Shown piece after piece: positions 17,233-25,946 of a stretch of 64,000 nt of DNA (position 1 is the stretch's first letter; each line of letters starts with the position of its first letter). This stretch comes from BAIKAL-G1 sp943370385 (lineage in GTDB: Bacteria; Cyanobacteriota; Cyanobacteriia; PCC-6307; Cyanobiaceae). The notes under the pieces are model-generated. The model saw only the letters and a program-made list of their open reading frames with translations, was not told where the DNA came from and did no database searches. The stretch is taken from positions 206,378 to 270,377 of the forward strand of contig CALRQT020000003.1 in the NCBI GenBank assembly GCA_943370385.1, given 5' to 3'. A program made the position numbers and the translations under genes.

Positions 17233-17799
17233 ATGAGTGCCGAAGGCCCCAATTCCTCCGGATCCGGTGATGTGCCCACGGTGCTCGTCAAAGACAGCCA
17301 GGGCCTGCAACTGCTTTGTTTCCTTGAGCAGCTGATCCCCCTAGACGGCCACGATTACGCCCTGCTCACCCCCGTTGACACCCCGGTTTGCCTGGTGCGC
17401 ATCGCCGCCGATGAGGACGGCGAAGACGAGGTGATCGAAGAACTCGATGGCGCCGAGGCGATCCTGTCGGTGGCCGATGTGGTGCTGCAGGAACACGACC
17501 TCACCCTGGTGCGCTCGGCCGTGACCCTGACCGTGAGCGGCGAGCTCGATGAGCCCGACCTCGACGAGCTCGAGGACGAACTCGAGGGCGAGGACGACGA
17601 GGACGACAGCGACCTCTACGAGATGTTGATCCAGTTCCGCTCCGGCGACCAGGAATACGGCCTCTACATCCCGCTCGATCCCTTCTTTGTGGTGGCCCGC
17701 CTGGAAGATGGCGTTGGCGTGCTGGTAGAAGACGAGGAATTCGAGCGCATCCAGCCCCGGATCGAGGCCGAACTGGACGAACGGGAGAGCGACGGGTGA
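17233..17799 (+). CDS. DUF3727 family protein
   Basis: 188 residues. Two related beta-rich modules are visible: VPTVLVKDSQGLQLLCFLEQ ... YALLTPVDTPVCLVRI near 15-60 and YEMLIQFRSGDQEYGLYIPL near 128-147, joined by a very acidic linker (DEPDLDELEDELEGEDDEDD). The modules resemble the DUF1292/YrzB type that often accompanies yqgF, which agrees with its place 9 bases after ruvX. Function is unknown. The stop overlaps the next start by four bases (GTGA). Confidence 0.85.
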   Translation: MSAEGPNSSGSGDVPTVLVKDSQGLQLLCFLEQLIPLDGHDYALLTPVDTPVCLVRIAADEDGEDEVIEELDGAEAILSVADVVLQEHDLTLVRSAVTLTVSGELDEPDLDELEDELEGEDDEDDSDLYEMLIQFRSGDQEYGLYIPLDPFFVVARLEDGVGVLVEDEEFERIQPRIEAELDERESDG

Positions 17800-18308
17800 G
17801 CTTGACCCGGCTGCTGCAACCAAGCTGGCTCGCCAGTGGCACCCTGGCCGAACTGCCCCTGGAGCCCTTCCGGCGCCAGGGGATCCGGGCCCTGGTGCTC
17901 GATGTGGACCGCACCCTGCTGCCCCGGCGCCAGGCCCACCTGCCAGCACCGATGGAGCTCTGGCTGCAGCAGGCCAAGGCCGAGCTGCACCTGCACCTGT
18001 TCAGCAACAACCCCTCGCGCGAGCGCATCGGATCGGTGGCCCGCCAGCTGGGGGTGAGCTTCACCACGGCGGCCGGCAAACCCCGGCGCAGTGCCCTAAG
18101 GCGGGTGCTGGCCGACCTGCAGCTGCCCCATGACCAGGTCGCCCTAGTGGGGGATCGCCTGTTCACCGATGTGCTCGCCGGCAACCGCATGGGCCTGTTC
18201 ACGGTGCTGGTGAAGCCCGTGGATGCGGCCGGCCAGCCCTGCCAGCGGGACCGGCTCCAGGCCACCGAGGTGCGGCTGGCCCGCTGGCTCGGCGCCGAAT
18301 TGCACTAG
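17796..18308 (+). CDS. YqeG-family HAD-IIIA phosphatase
   Basis: 170 residues from a GTG that overlaps the DUF3727 stop. HAD motif I is VLDVDRTLLP (about 33-42) with the nucleophile Asp and the second Asp; motif II is LFSNNPS near 67-73, motif III the KP pair (TTAAGKPRR near 91-99) and motif IV ALVGDRLFTDVLAGNRMG near 114-131. In Bacillus, YqeG dephosphorylates phosphatidylglycerophosphate; a similar role in phosphatidylglycerol synthesis is plausible here. It ends in a 14-bp repeat containing its TAG. Confidence 0.88.
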   Translation: MSLTRLLQPSWLASGTLAELPLEPFRRQGIRALVLDVDRTLLPRRQAHLPAPMELWLQQAKAELHLHLFSNNPSRERIGSVARQLGVSFTTAAGKPRRSALRRVLADLQLPHDQVALVGDRLFTDVLAGNRMGLFTVLVKPVDAAGQPCQRDRLQATEVRLARWLGAELH

Positions 18309-18355
18309 CCAGGTTGCCCTAGCCGAATCGCCCCAGCCGCACTGCTTTAGCCGCC
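18305..18355. repeat. 14-bp degenerate tandem repeat at the yqeG stop
   Basis: Units starting at 18305, 18319, 18333 and 18347 share [CT][TC]AGCC followed by about eight variable bases. The yqeG TAG (18306-18308) is in the first. The fourth unit brings another TAG in phase (18348-18350). The array fills most of the gap to proB. Confidence 0.6.
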
Positions 18356-18364
18356 ATTCACTCC

Positions 18365-19495
18365 ATGGGACAGCGCCGGGTCATCAAGGTGGGCACCAGC
18401 CTCCTGCGCGGGCAGGAGGGCCGCAGCACCGCAGCCGTGATTGCCGACCTGGCCGCCAGCCTCAGCGGCCTCTGGCAGCGGGGCGAACCGGTGGCCCTGG
18501 TCACCAGCGGCGCCGTCGGCCTCGGCTGCCAGGCCCTGGGCCTGCTGGAGCGCCCCCGGGAGCTGGAGGCCCTCCAGGCCGCCGCCGCCGTGGGCCAGGG
18601 GCGGCTGATGGGCCTCTACGACCAAAGCTTTGCCAGCCACGGCCGCAGCGTTGCCCAGGTGCTGCTCACCCGGGGCGACCTGGCCTCCCGGCGCCGCTAC
18701 CAGAACGCCTGCCGCACCCTCGACCAGCTGCTGGCCTGGGGGGTGACGCCGGTGGTGAATGAGAACGACACCCTCGCCACCGACGAACTGCGCTTCGGCG
18801 ACAACGACACCCTCTCGGCCCTGGTGGCCGTGGCTATCGGCGCCGATGAATTGGTGTTGCTCACCGATGTCGATGCCCTCTATTCCGGCGATCCCCGCAG
18901 CGATGCCGACGCCCGGCCGATCGCCGAGGTGGCCAGCCTGGCCGAGCTGGAGCGCTTGGGCAGCGCCGCCACCGGCGGCGGCCGCTGGGGCACCGGCGGC
19001 ATGACCACCAAACTGGCCGCCGCCCGCATCGCCACCGCCAGCGGCATCCGGGTGCGCCTGGCCGATGGCCGCGACCCGGCGGTGCTCGAAGCCCTACTGG
19101 CCGGCGAGCAAGTGGGCACCCTGTTCCAGCCCAGCCCCGAGCCCCTGGCCGACCGCAAGGGCTGGCTGGCCCATGCCCTGCTGCCCAAGGGCAGCCTCAC
19201 CATCGATGGCGGCGCCGAAAAGGCCCTGCTGGAGCGGGGCGCCTCCCTGCTGGCCGTGGGCATCCGCGCCATCGATGGGACCTTCGACCGGCGCGATGCG
19301 GTGCGCCTGCTCAGCCTCGATGGCCGCGAACTGGGCCGGGGCCTCACCTCCCTGGGCAGCGACGAACTGGCCCAGGTGCTCGGCCAGAGCAGCGAAGCGG
19401 TGCGGCTGCGGCTCGGCGCGGTGGGGGATGCGGTGGTGCACCGCGACCAGCTGGTGTTGACCACAAGCCAAACGCCCCCGGAACCGGCCCCCTGA
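18365..19495 (+). CDS. proB: Glutamate 5-kinase with PUA domain
   Basis: First step of proline synthesis: ATP-dependent phosphorylation of glutamate. 376 residues. The amino acid kinase domain (about 1-260) opens VIKVGTSLLR, has LVTSGAVGLG with the glutamate/ATP-binding loop, NENDTLATDELRFGDNDTLSALVA at about 136-159 binding glutamate, and LLTDVDALYSGDP and WGTGGMTTKLAAARIA near the nucleotide site. The PUA domain follows from about 275 (KGSLTIDGGAEKALLERGAS). Length is normal. The start ATG at 18365 follows the 14-bp repeat. Confidence 0.96.
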   Translation: MGQRRVIKVGTSLLRGQEGRSTAAVIADLAASLSGLWQRGEPVALVTSGAVGLGCQALGLLERPRELEALQAAAAVGQGRLMGLYDQSFASHGRSVAQVLLTRGDLASRRRYQNACRTLDQLLAWGVTPVVNENDTLATDELRFGDNDTLSALVAVAIGADELVLLTDVDALYSGDPRSDADARPIAEVASLAELERLGSAATGGGRWGTGGMTTKLAAARIATASGIRVRLADGRDPAVLEALLAGEQVGTLFQPSPEPLADRKGWLAHALLPKGSLTIDGGAEKALLERGASLLAVGIRAIDGTFDRRDAVRLLSLDGRELGRGLTSLGSDELAQVLGQSSEAVRLRLGAVGDAVVHRDQLVLTTSQTPPEPAP

Positions 19496-19597
19496 GCCGG
19501 CCGATCCCCTGAGCCCCCACTCCTGCAGTCCGCCCGAGTAGACGAGACGGGACGGCGCCCGGCCCTAGCATCCGCCCCAGCCCAGTCGAGCCCGGCC

Positions 19598-20635
19598 ATG
19601 CGCTTCAGCGACCTGCTCATCCAGCTGGGGGAGCTGCAGGAGTCCACCCCCCGGCACCTGGCGGGCGACCCCGACCTCACGGGCGCCGCGGCCCTGGACC
19701 AGGCGGCCGTGGGCCAACTGAGTTTTCTCGAGCCCGGCCACGCCCTGGCGGCGGCCCTGGCCGGCTGCGGCGCCAGCGCCCTGCTGATCCCCCCAGACCC
19801 GGAGCTGCAGCAGCAAGCCACGGACCAAGGCCTGGCCTGGGTGGCCCTTCGCAATCCGCGCCTGGCCTTTGCCGAGGCCCTCGACGCCCTCTACCCCCGC
19901 CAGCGGCCGGCCGCCGGCATCCACGCCAGCGCCGTGGTTGAGCCCGGCGCCGCCATTGGCCCCGGCGTCCATATCGGCGCCCATGGGGTGGTGGCGGCGG
20001 GCAGCCGCATTGGCGCTGGCTCGATCCTCCATCCCGGCGTAGTGATCTACGGCGATGTGGAGGTGGGCGAAGGCTGTGAGCTCCACGCCGGCGCCGTGCT
20101 CCATCCCGGCAGCCGGCTAGCCGCGGGCTGCGTTGTTCATTCGAATGCCGTGGTGGGCTCGGAGGGCTTTGGCTTTGTGCCCACCGCCACGGGCTGGCGC
20201 AAGATGCCCCAAACCGGCCTGGTGGTGCTGGAAGAGGGCGTGGAGGTGGGCTGTGGCAGCACGATCGACCGCCCCTCGGTGGGCGAAACCCGCATCGGCG
20301 CCGGCACCAAGATCGACAACTTGGTGCACATCGGCCATGGGGTGGTGACCGGCCGCGGCTGCGCCCTGGCGGCCCAGGTGGGCATCGCCGGCGGCGCCAA
20401 GCTCGGCAACGGCGTGATCCTGGCCGGCCAGGTGGGGGTGGCCAACCGGGCCACGATCGGCGATCGGGCGATTGCCTCGTCTAAATCGGGCATCCATGGC
20501 GATGTGGCCGCCGGCGAGGTGGTGAGCGGCTACCCCGCCATCCCCAACCGCCTCTGGCTGCGCTGCTCGGCCGTGTTCAACAAGCTGCCCGACATGGCCC
20601 GCAGCCTGCGCCAGCTCAAGAACCAGGGCGAGTGA
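19598..20635 (+). CDS. lpxD: UDP-3-O-acylglucosamine N-acyltransferase
   Basis: Third step of lipid A synthesis. 345 residues: an N-terminal uridine-binding domain (about 1-105) followed by a left-handed beta helix built from hexapeptide repeats ([LIV]-G-x4), for example AIGPGVHIGAHGVVAAGSRI near 124-143 and GNGVILAGQVGVANRATIG near 268-286. The catalytic His is expected in the NLVHIGHGVVTG segment near 240-251. The C-terminus carries a short helix. Its presence implies an outer membrane with lipid A-like lipopolysaccharide. Start ATG at 19598 is well supported. Confidence 0.95.
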   Translation: MRFSDLLIQLGELQESTPRHLAGDPDLTGAAALDQAAVGQLSFLEPGHALAAALAGCGASALLIPPDPELQQQATDQGLAWVALRNPRLAFAEALDALYPRQRPAAGIHASAVVEPGAAIGPGVHIGAHGVVAAGSRIGAGSILHPGVVIYGDVEVGEGCELHAGAVLHPGSRLAAGCVVHSNAVVGSEGFGFVPTATGWRKMPQTGLVVLEEGVEVGCGSTIDRPSVGETRIGAGTKIDNLVHIGHGVVTGRGCALAAQVGIAGGAKLGNGVILAGQVGVANRATIGDRAIASSKSGIHGDVAAGEVVSGYPAIPNRLWLRCSAVFNKLPDMARSLRQLKNQGE

Positions 20636-20696
20636 GCCCCAGGGCGGCCAGTAACCTCGCGAGCTGCCCCCTGGTTCCGGCGCCGCCGGCCCTCCT

Positions 20697-21779
20697 GTGA
20701 TGACGAGCTACCGGATCACGCTTCTGCCCGGAGACGGCATCGGCCCGGAAATCACGGCGGTGGCCCGCCAGCTGCTCGATGCGGTCAGCGGCCGCCATGG
20801 CTTCAGCCTCAGCTACGACGAGCAGCCGATCGGCGGCGCCGCCATTGACGCCTGCGGCGAACCCCTGCCCGCCAGCACCCTGGACGCCTGCAAGGCCGCC
20901 GATGCGGTGTTGCTGGCGGCGATCGGCTCCCCCCAATACGACAGCCTGCCGCGGGAGCAGCGCCCCGAAACCGGCCTACTGGGCCTGCGCTCCGGCATGG
21001 GCCTGTTTGCCAACCTGCGGCCCGTGAAGATCCTGCCGGCCTTGGTGGACGCCAGCAGCCTCAAGCGGGAGGTGATCGAGGGCGTGGATTTGATGGTGGT
21101 GCGGGAACTCACCGGCGGCGTGTACTTCGGCACCCCCAAGGGCCGCATCGAGGCCGATGGCCAGGTGCGCGCCTTCAACACCATGGCCTACTTCGACTAC
21201 GAGATCGACCGAATCGCCAAGGTGGGCTTCGACCTAGCGGTGGCCCGCGGCGGCCGGCTCTGCTCGGTGGATAAGGCCAATGTGCTGGACGTGAGCCAGC
21301 TCTGGCGCGACCGGGTGGTGGCGATGGGCGAGGGCTATCCGGGCGTGGAGCTCAGCCACATGTACGTGGACAACGCCGCCATGCAGCTGGTGCGCGCGCC
21401 CCGCCAATTCGACGTGCTGCTGACCAGCAACCTGTTCGGCGACATCCTCAGCGACGAGGCCGCCATGCTCACCGGTTCGATCGGCATGTTGCCGTCGGCG
21501 TCCCTGGGCAGCGAGGGGCCGGGCCTGTTTGAGCCGATCCACGGCTCCGCCCCCGACATCGCCCGCCAGGACAAGGCCAACCCGATGGCGATGGTGCTTA
21601 GCGCCGCCATGCTGCTGCGGGTGGGCCTGAAGCAGGAGGCGGCGGCCCTGGCCCTGGAATCGGCGGTGGACACGGTGCTCGATGCCGGCTACCGCACCGG
21701 CGACCTGATGGCCCCCGGCTGCGTGCAGCTGGGCTGCCAGGCCATGGGCGAGCAGCTGCTGGCGGCCCTGGAGGCCTGA
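20697..21779 (+). CDS. leuB: 3-isopropylmalate dehydrogenase
   Basis: Oxidative decarboxylation of 3-isopropylmalate in leucine synthesis. 360 residues. Hallmarks: ITLLPGDGIGPEI near the N-terminus, LGLRSGMGLFANLRPVKI (substrate arginines) near 94-112, VRELTGGVYFG near 134-144, and the isocitrate/isopropylmalate dehydrogenase signature NLFGDILSDEAAMLTGSIGMLPSAS, with NAD-binding GSAPDIARQDKANP near 285-298. Start is either the GTG at 20697 or the ATG directly after it (20700). It is followed by a hairpin before prk. Confidence 0.96.
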   Translation: MMTSYRITLLPGDGIGPEITAVARQLLDAVSGRHGFSLSYDEQPIGGAAIDACGEPLPASTLDACKAADAVLLAAIGSPQYDSLPREQRPETGLLGLRSGMGLFANLRPVKILPALVDASSLKREVIEGVDLMVVRELTGGVYFGTPKGRIEADGQVRAFNTMAYFDYEIDRIAKVGFDLAVARGGRLCSVDKANVLDVSQLWRDRVVAMGEGYPGVELSHMYVDNAAMQLVRAPRQFDVLLTSNLFGDILSDEAAMLTGSIGMLPSASLGSEGPGLFEPIHGSAPDIARQDKANPMAMVLSAAMLLRVGLKQEAAALALESAVDTVLDAGYRTGDLMAPGCVQLGCQAMGEQLLAALEA

Positions 21780-21822
21780 TCCTCCGGCCGACCCGCTGCC
21801 CTAGCCGGAGGTTCGCCGCAGC

Positions 21823-21851
21823 TCTGGGGTTTTGGCTGGGGACCCCAGAGA
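21823..21851 (+). terminator. Hairpin between leuB and prk
   Basis: CTCTGGGG (21823-21830) pairs perfectly with CCCCAGAG (21844-21851) across a 13-base loop. No U-tract follows, so it may end leuB transcription weakly or act in the prk leader. Confidence 0.35.
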
Positions 21852-21907
21852 CGGTGCGGGACCGGCGACCTGCCAAACTCACCTCCTGTTTTCTCCCCCC
21901 TGCGCCG

Positions 21908-22810
21908 ATGTCGAAGCGTCACCCGGTTGTCGCCGTTACCGGTTCCTCTGGCGCAGGGACCAGCACCGTCAAACGCGCCTTTGAGCACATCTTCCAGCGC
22001 GAAGGCATCACCCCCGCCGTGGTGGAAGGCGATAGCTACCACCGCTTTGAGCGGGCCGAGATGAAGGTGGCCATGGCCGAGGCCCTGGCCAAGGGCGAAA
22101 ACTTCTCCCACTTCGGCCCCGAGGCCAACCTGTTCGACAAGCTGGGCGAGCTGTTCCAGGCCTACGGCGAGACCGGCAGCGGCGAGAAGCGCTACTACCT
22201 GCACTCGGTCGAAGAAGCCGCCGAACACAACGAGCGCCTCGGCACCGCCCTCAACCCCGGCCAGTTCACCCCCTGGGAAACCATTCCCGGTGGCACCGAC
22301 CTGCTCTTCTACGAAGGCCTCCATGGCGGTGTCGTTGGCGATGGCTACGACGTGGCCGGCCTAGCTGACCTGCTGGTGGGCGTGGTGCCGATCGTCAACC
22401 TGGAGTGGATCCAGAAGATCTCCCGCGACAACGCCGAGCGCGGCTACTCCGCCGAGGCGACCGTGGACACGATCCTGCGCCGCATGCCGGATTACATCAA
22501 CCACATCTGCCCCCAGTTCAGCCGCACCGACATCAACTTCCAGCGGGTGCCGACGGTGGACACGGCCAACCCGTTCATCATCCGCAACATCCCCACCCCG
22601 GATGAGAGCTTCGTGATCATCCACTTCCGCAAGGGAGCCCGCGAGAAGTGGGGCATCGACTTCACCTACCTGCTCGACATGATCCACGACTCCTTCATGT
22701 CCAGCCCCACCTCGATCGTGGTGAACGGCGGCAAGATGGGCTTCGCCATGGAGCTGATTCTCACTCCGGTGATCCATCGGATGATCGAAGAGAAGAAGAA
22801 ACTCTCCTGA
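21908..22810 (+). CDS. prk: Phosphoribulokinase, short single-cysteine type
   Basis: Makes ribulose 1,5-bisphosphate for Rubisco. 300 residues from the ATG at 21908, preceded by a 128-base leader. The P-loop is GSSGAGTST (12-20). EGDSYHRFERAEM follows, and LLFYEGLHGGVV with the catalytic Asp-equivalent region, VNLEWIQKISRDNAERGYS and QFSRTDINFQRVP are all very close in my memory to proteobacterial class I Prk, not to the roughly 330-residue plant/beta-cyanobacterial class II enzyme that starts VVLIGVAGDSGCGKST. Only one Cys is present in the whole protein (NHICPQF), so the thioredoxin-controlled disulfides and CP12 switch of class II cannot work here. Confidence 0.95.
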   Translation: MSKRHPVVAVTGSSGAGTSTVKRAFEHIFQREGITPAVVEGDSYHRFERAEMKVAMAEALAKGENFSHFGPEANLFDKLGELFQAYGETGSGEKRYYLHSVEEAAEHNERLGTALNPGQFTPWETIPGGTDLLFYEGLHGGVVGDGYDVAGLADLLVGVVPIVNLEWIQKISRDNAERGYSAEATVDTILRRMPDYINHICPQFSRTDINFQRVPTVDTANPFIIRNIPTPDESFVIIHFRKGAREKWGIDFTYLLDMIHDSFMSSPTSIVVNGGKMGFAMELILTPVIHRMIEEKKKLS

Positions 22811-22902
22811 GCCCCTACGCTGGGCCGATCCGGCGGACCCGGTTACGGCTTCAGCTTCCCCCCAAAAACGATCCGTCCCGTCCTTTGTGATTGGGGCCGC
22901 TG

Positions 22903-22936
22903 GGGCTTTTCAGGGTTCTCCCCTGAAAAGCCCTTT
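22903..22936 (+). terminator. Perfect 13-bp stem hairpin after prk
   Basis: GGGCTTTTCAGGG (22903-22915) is complementary over its whole length to CCCTGAAAAGCCC (22921-22933), with a five-base loop and TTT after it. It fits a rho-independent terminator for prk, though the T-run is short. It lies inside the 5' part of the following open frame, arguing for a later start of that gene. Confidence 0.65.
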
Positions 22937-23198
22937 GCGCTGGGATCGGATCAATAGTGGTGACCTGATCGGCCGCGCTCGCCGCATCTATTTCACTTAC
23001 CTGGAGCAATGCCCTTGCGGTGGTGAACCGATGGGCATCGTGCTGGCTGGCCAGGGGGACCTGGGCCGGGCCGTGTTCGAGCTGCCGGTGCTGCTGCCGG
23101 AGGAGCAATTTGTGCCCCTCGATCTGATCCGGGGCGGCAGAACGCGGCCCCGCAGTCCGCGCCCCCCCTTCCGCTCGCCTGGGCGGGAGGGGATCTGA
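22935..23198 (+). CDS. Small conserved-looking hypothetical protein
   Basis: The segment SGDLIGRARRIYFTYLEQCP (from about residue 8 if started at the TTG at 22935), then GIVLAGQGDLGRAVFELPVLLPEEQFVPLDLIR, reads like real protein, while the last 20 residues are Arg/Pro-rich. The frame is open back to a GTG at 22887, but that start would place a perfect terminator hairpin within the coding region. The ATG at 23031 would cut into the likely conserved part. I do not recognise the family; start and even existence are uncertain. Confidence 0.4.
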   Translation: MRWDRINSGDLIGRARRIYFTYLEQCPCGGEPMGIVLAGQGDLGRAVFELPVLLPEEQFVPLDLIRGGRTRPRSPRPPFRSPGREGI

Positions 23199-23302
23199 GC
23201 GTGTCTAGGGGTGAACGGGATGGCTGAAGGAGCGCCAGGGGGCAGCGCCGGCAGCAGGATGCAGCTCACCGCCCCGGCCATGGCCGGCCGGCGATCGTTC
23301 GC

Positions 23303-24358
23303 ATGACTGGGATGGATTGGGGAGTTGCCACCTGGGGCCTGACGGGGCTCGATCGCCTGGGGGATCGTCTCTCTGGAGTGGCAAGCGCCCTGCCGCTCCT
23401 GGCCACCGCGGGGGCACCAATCCCAGATCCCCCCGGCCTGGACCCCTCGATCCCGGGTTTTGCCCTGCTGGCCATCGGTGTGGCCCTGATGGGCGCCTGC
23501 GTGGGCAGCTTCCTCAATGTGGTGGCCTGGCGGTTGCCGCGCCAGGAATCGGTGGTGCTGCCCCCCAGCCACTGCCCCCACTGCGGCACCCGCCTGGCCT
23601 GGTTCGAGAACATCCCCGTGCTGGGCTGGCTGGCCCTGCGGGGCCGCTGCCGCCATTGCGGCGCGCCGATCAGCCCCCGCTACCCGGCCGTGGAGCTGCT
23701 CTGCGCCGGCCTCTGGGTGGCCGTGCTCCTGGCCACTCCGTCCCAGGGCGGAGCTCCCCTTGCGCCCGCCCTGGGGGGTTCCAGCGCCGGGGCTGTAGCC
23801 CTCCCCTGGCTCGGGGGCGGCCCGATCGACTGGTGGCTCTTGGCAGCCGGCTGGCTCCTGGCCAGCCTGCTGCTGTCCATGGTGCTGATCGATCTTGACC
23901 ACCTCTGGCTGCCCGAACCCCTCTGCCGCTGGGGCCTGGTGCTGGGCCTGGCCTTCACCGCCATCGCCGGCTACCGCCAGGGGGCGGCCGTCGGCGGGGC
24001 CCAACTGCTGGATCACCTGATCGCCGCCGCCGCGGGCCTGTTGGCCATGGAGGGGCTGAGCGCCCTGGCCCAAAAGCTGATGGGTAAACCGGCCCTGGGC
24101 CTGGGCGATGCCAAGTTGACGGCCCTACTTGGGGCCTGGCTGGGCCTCTACGCCATGGCCCTGGCCGTGTTCCTTGCCTTCCTCAGTGGGGCCCTGCTCG
24201 GCAGCGCCTTGATGCTGGTCGGCCGGCTCCAGCGGGGCCAACCCTTCCCCTTCGGCCCCTACCTGGCGGCGGGGGGCCTGGCCGTGTGGATCGGCGGTGC
24301 CCCCTGGTGGGGCCAGCTGCTGGGCATTGCCTTTGGGGGCGGCCTCCAAGGGAGCTGA
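23303..24358 (+). CDS. pilD: Prepilin peptidase (A24), type IV pilus biogenesis
   Basis: 351 residues. Bifunctional membrane aspartate protease and N-methyltransferase of type IV prepilins. The N-terminal zinc module has CPHC and CRHC pairs (HCPHCGTRLAWFENIP ... GRCRHCGAPISPRYPAVE) as in full-length PilD. The two catalytic aspartates are in VLIDLDHLWLP and in the GxGD motif, LGLGDAKLTALLGAWLG. PFPFGPYLAAGG lies near the C-terminus. About 60 residues precede the first conserved segment GACVGSFLNVVAWRLP, including a hydrophobic stretch, so the true start may be later. It implies type IV pili, natural competence or motility. Confidence 0.92.
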   Translation: MTGMDWGVATWGLTGLDRLGDRLSGVASALPLLATAGAPIPDPPGLDPSIPGFALLAIGVALMGACVGSFLNVVAWRLPRQESVVLPPSHCPHCGTRLAWFENIPVLGWLALRGRCRHCGAPISPRYPAVELLCAGLWVAVLLATPSQGGAPLAPALGGSSAGAVALPWLGGGPIDWWLLAAGWLLASLLLSMVLIDLDHLWLPEPLCRWGLVLGLAFTAIAGYRQGAAVGGAQLLDHLIAAAAGLLAMEGLSALAQKLMGKPALGLGDAKLTALLGAWLGLYAMALAVFLAFLSGALLGSALMLVGRLQRGQPFPFGPYLAAGGLAVWIGGAPWWGQLLGIAFGGGLQGS

Positions 24359-24495
24359 GCCCAGGGGGCGGTCTTCAAGGGGGCGGTCCCCCGGGGGGTC
24401 TAGGGGAGGGCGGACGCCTTTAATGAGGTGACGACGGCGACACCCGAGCCCGGGAGCGCCTGGCCATCCACCACCTGCCGTTTGCTGCTAGCTCC

Positions 24496-25395
24496 GTGTC
24501 GCTCTTCGACTGGTTTGCCGATCGCCGCAAGAACGCCCCGCTGGTGCGCTCCAGCCAGGAGACCAGCGAAGACGACGGCCTCTGGAGCAAGTGCCCCGAA
24601 TGCGCCCTTGTGGTGTATCGCAAAGACCTGCTTGCCAATGCGAGTGTGTGCAGCAACTGCGGCCACCACCACCGGATCGATGCCGCCACCCGCATTGCCC
24701 TGATCGCCGATGCCGGCAGCTTCCAGCCCCTCGATTTGGAGCTCTCGCCCACCGATCCCCTCGGCTTCAAGGATCGCCGCAGCTACGCCGACCGCATCCG
24801 CGACACCCAGCAGTCGAGCGGCCTCAAGGATGCGGTGAGCACCGGGATCTGCCGGATTGATGGCCTGCCCATGGCGATCGGGGCCATGGATTTCAGCTTC
24901 ATGGGCGGCTCGATGGGGTCGGTGGTGGGCGAGAAACTCACCCGCCTGATCGAAACCGCCACGGCCCAGGGGCTGCCGGTGTTGATTGTGTGCGCCTCGG
25001 GCGGGGCGCGCATGCAGGAGGGCATGCTCAGCCTGATGCAAATGGCCAAGATCTCCGGGGCCCTGGAGCGCCACCGCCAGGCCGAACTGCTCTATATCCC
25101 CCTGCTCACCCACCCCACCACCGGCGGCGTAACGGCCAGCTTTGCCATGCTCGGCGACCTAATCCTGGCCGAACCCAAGGCCCTGATTGGCTTTGCCGGC
25201 CGCCGGGTGATTGAGCAAACCCTGCGCGAAAAACTGCCCGACGGCTTCCAAACGGCCGAATACCTGCAGGACCACGGCTTTGTTGATTTCATCGTTGCCC
25301 GGCCGAAATTGAAAGCAACCCTGGCGGGCCTTCTGCGCCTCCATGGCGTGCGGGCCGGGGTTGCCCCTGGCGCCGCCGCAACGGTGGCGGCATGA
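24496..25395 (+). CDS. accD: Acetyl-CoA carboxylase carboxyltransferase subunit beta
   Basis: Transfers the carboxyl group from biotin to acetyl-CoA, first step of fatty acid synthesis, with AccA. 299 residues from a GTG. The N-terminal zinc ribbon has CPEC and CSNC (KCPECALVVYRKDLL ... VCSNCGHHHRID). The crotonase core shows MDFSFMGGSMGSVVGEKLTR and CASGGARMQEGMLSLMQM with the Gly-Gly oxyanion residues, then PTTGGVTASFAMLGDL and LIGFAGRRVIEQT. Length is standard. The stop overlaps the next start (ATGA), so the next two genes are probably co-transcribed. Confidence 0.96.
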   Translation: MSLFDWFADRRKNAPLVRSSQETSEDDGLWSKCPECALVVYRKDLLANASVCSNCGHHHRIDAATRIALIADAGSFQPLDLELSPTDPLGFKDRRSYADRIRDTQQSSGLKDAVSTGICRIDGLPMAIGAMDFSFMGGSMGSVVGEKLTRLIETATAQGLPVLIVCASGGARMQEGMLSLMQMAKISGALERHRQAELLYIPLLTHPTTGGVTASFAMLGDLILAEPKALIGFAGRRVIEQTLREKLPDGFQTAEYLQDHGFVDFIVARPKLKATLAGLLRLHGVRAGVAPGAAATVAA

Positions 25396-25946
25396 ACCGG
25401 CCCCGGGCCTGGGGCCAGGGCTTGGGCCTGATGCTGTCCCTGGTTTTGGCCCTGGCCGTGATGCTGCCCTTGGCCGGGCTCCAGCCCCAACCGGCCTGGG
25501 CCGGACCGGTGGAATGGCAGGAGGTGCCGGCCACGGAGGCGGGCCGCCAATGGTGGGACCGGGGCAGCCTGCGCCTCAGCAAGCAGGGCACGCTCACGGT
25601 CTTGAGCCGCTTCCAAGCCGCCGCCGAACCCGAGCCGGCTGGGTCCACCCTGGCTGAACCGGCTCCCACCCCCGCAACCAATCCAGGCGCCAGCGCCGCC
25701 GCCCCAGCCCCTGGCAGCACCCAGGCCGGGGAGCCAGCCGCCACCCAACAGCGGCGCCCGCGCCAACCGAACAGCGAGCTCTACGTCTCCGAGATCGACT
25801 GCGACCAGGAGCTGATGCGCGACACCTCGATCAATGGCATTCCCCAGTGGCGGGCCAGCTGGCAGCCCGTCGCCGGGGATGGCCTGATGGAGGAGGTGGT
25901 CCAGGCGGTCTGTGAGGCTGGAGGCCAGCTGCTCGCCTCGCGGTGA
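25392..25946 (+). CDS. Exported conserved hypothetical protein
   Basis: 184 residues. A signal peptide covers about 1-36 with cleavage after PAWA. The mature N-terminal part (VEWQEVPATEAGRQWWDRGS, then SLRLSKQGTLTVLSRF) is likely a small beta domain. A disordered Ala/Pro/Thr linker (about 75-125) follows, then a second conserved piece with two cysteines (SEIDCDQELM and VQAVCEAGG). This is a pattern seen in cyanobacterial periplasmic or lumenal proteins of unknown role. It overlaps accD upstream and the oxidoreductase gene downstream by four bases each. Confidence 0.7.
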   Translation: MNRPRAWGQGLGLMLSLVLALAVMLPLAGLQPQPAWAGPVEWQEVPATEAGRQWWDRGSLRLSKQGTLTVLSRFQAAAEPEPAGSTLAEPAPTPATNPGASAAAPAPGSTQAGEPAATQQRRPRQPNSELYVSEIDCDQELMRDTSINGIPQWRASWQPVAGDGLMEEVVQAVCEAGGQLLASR

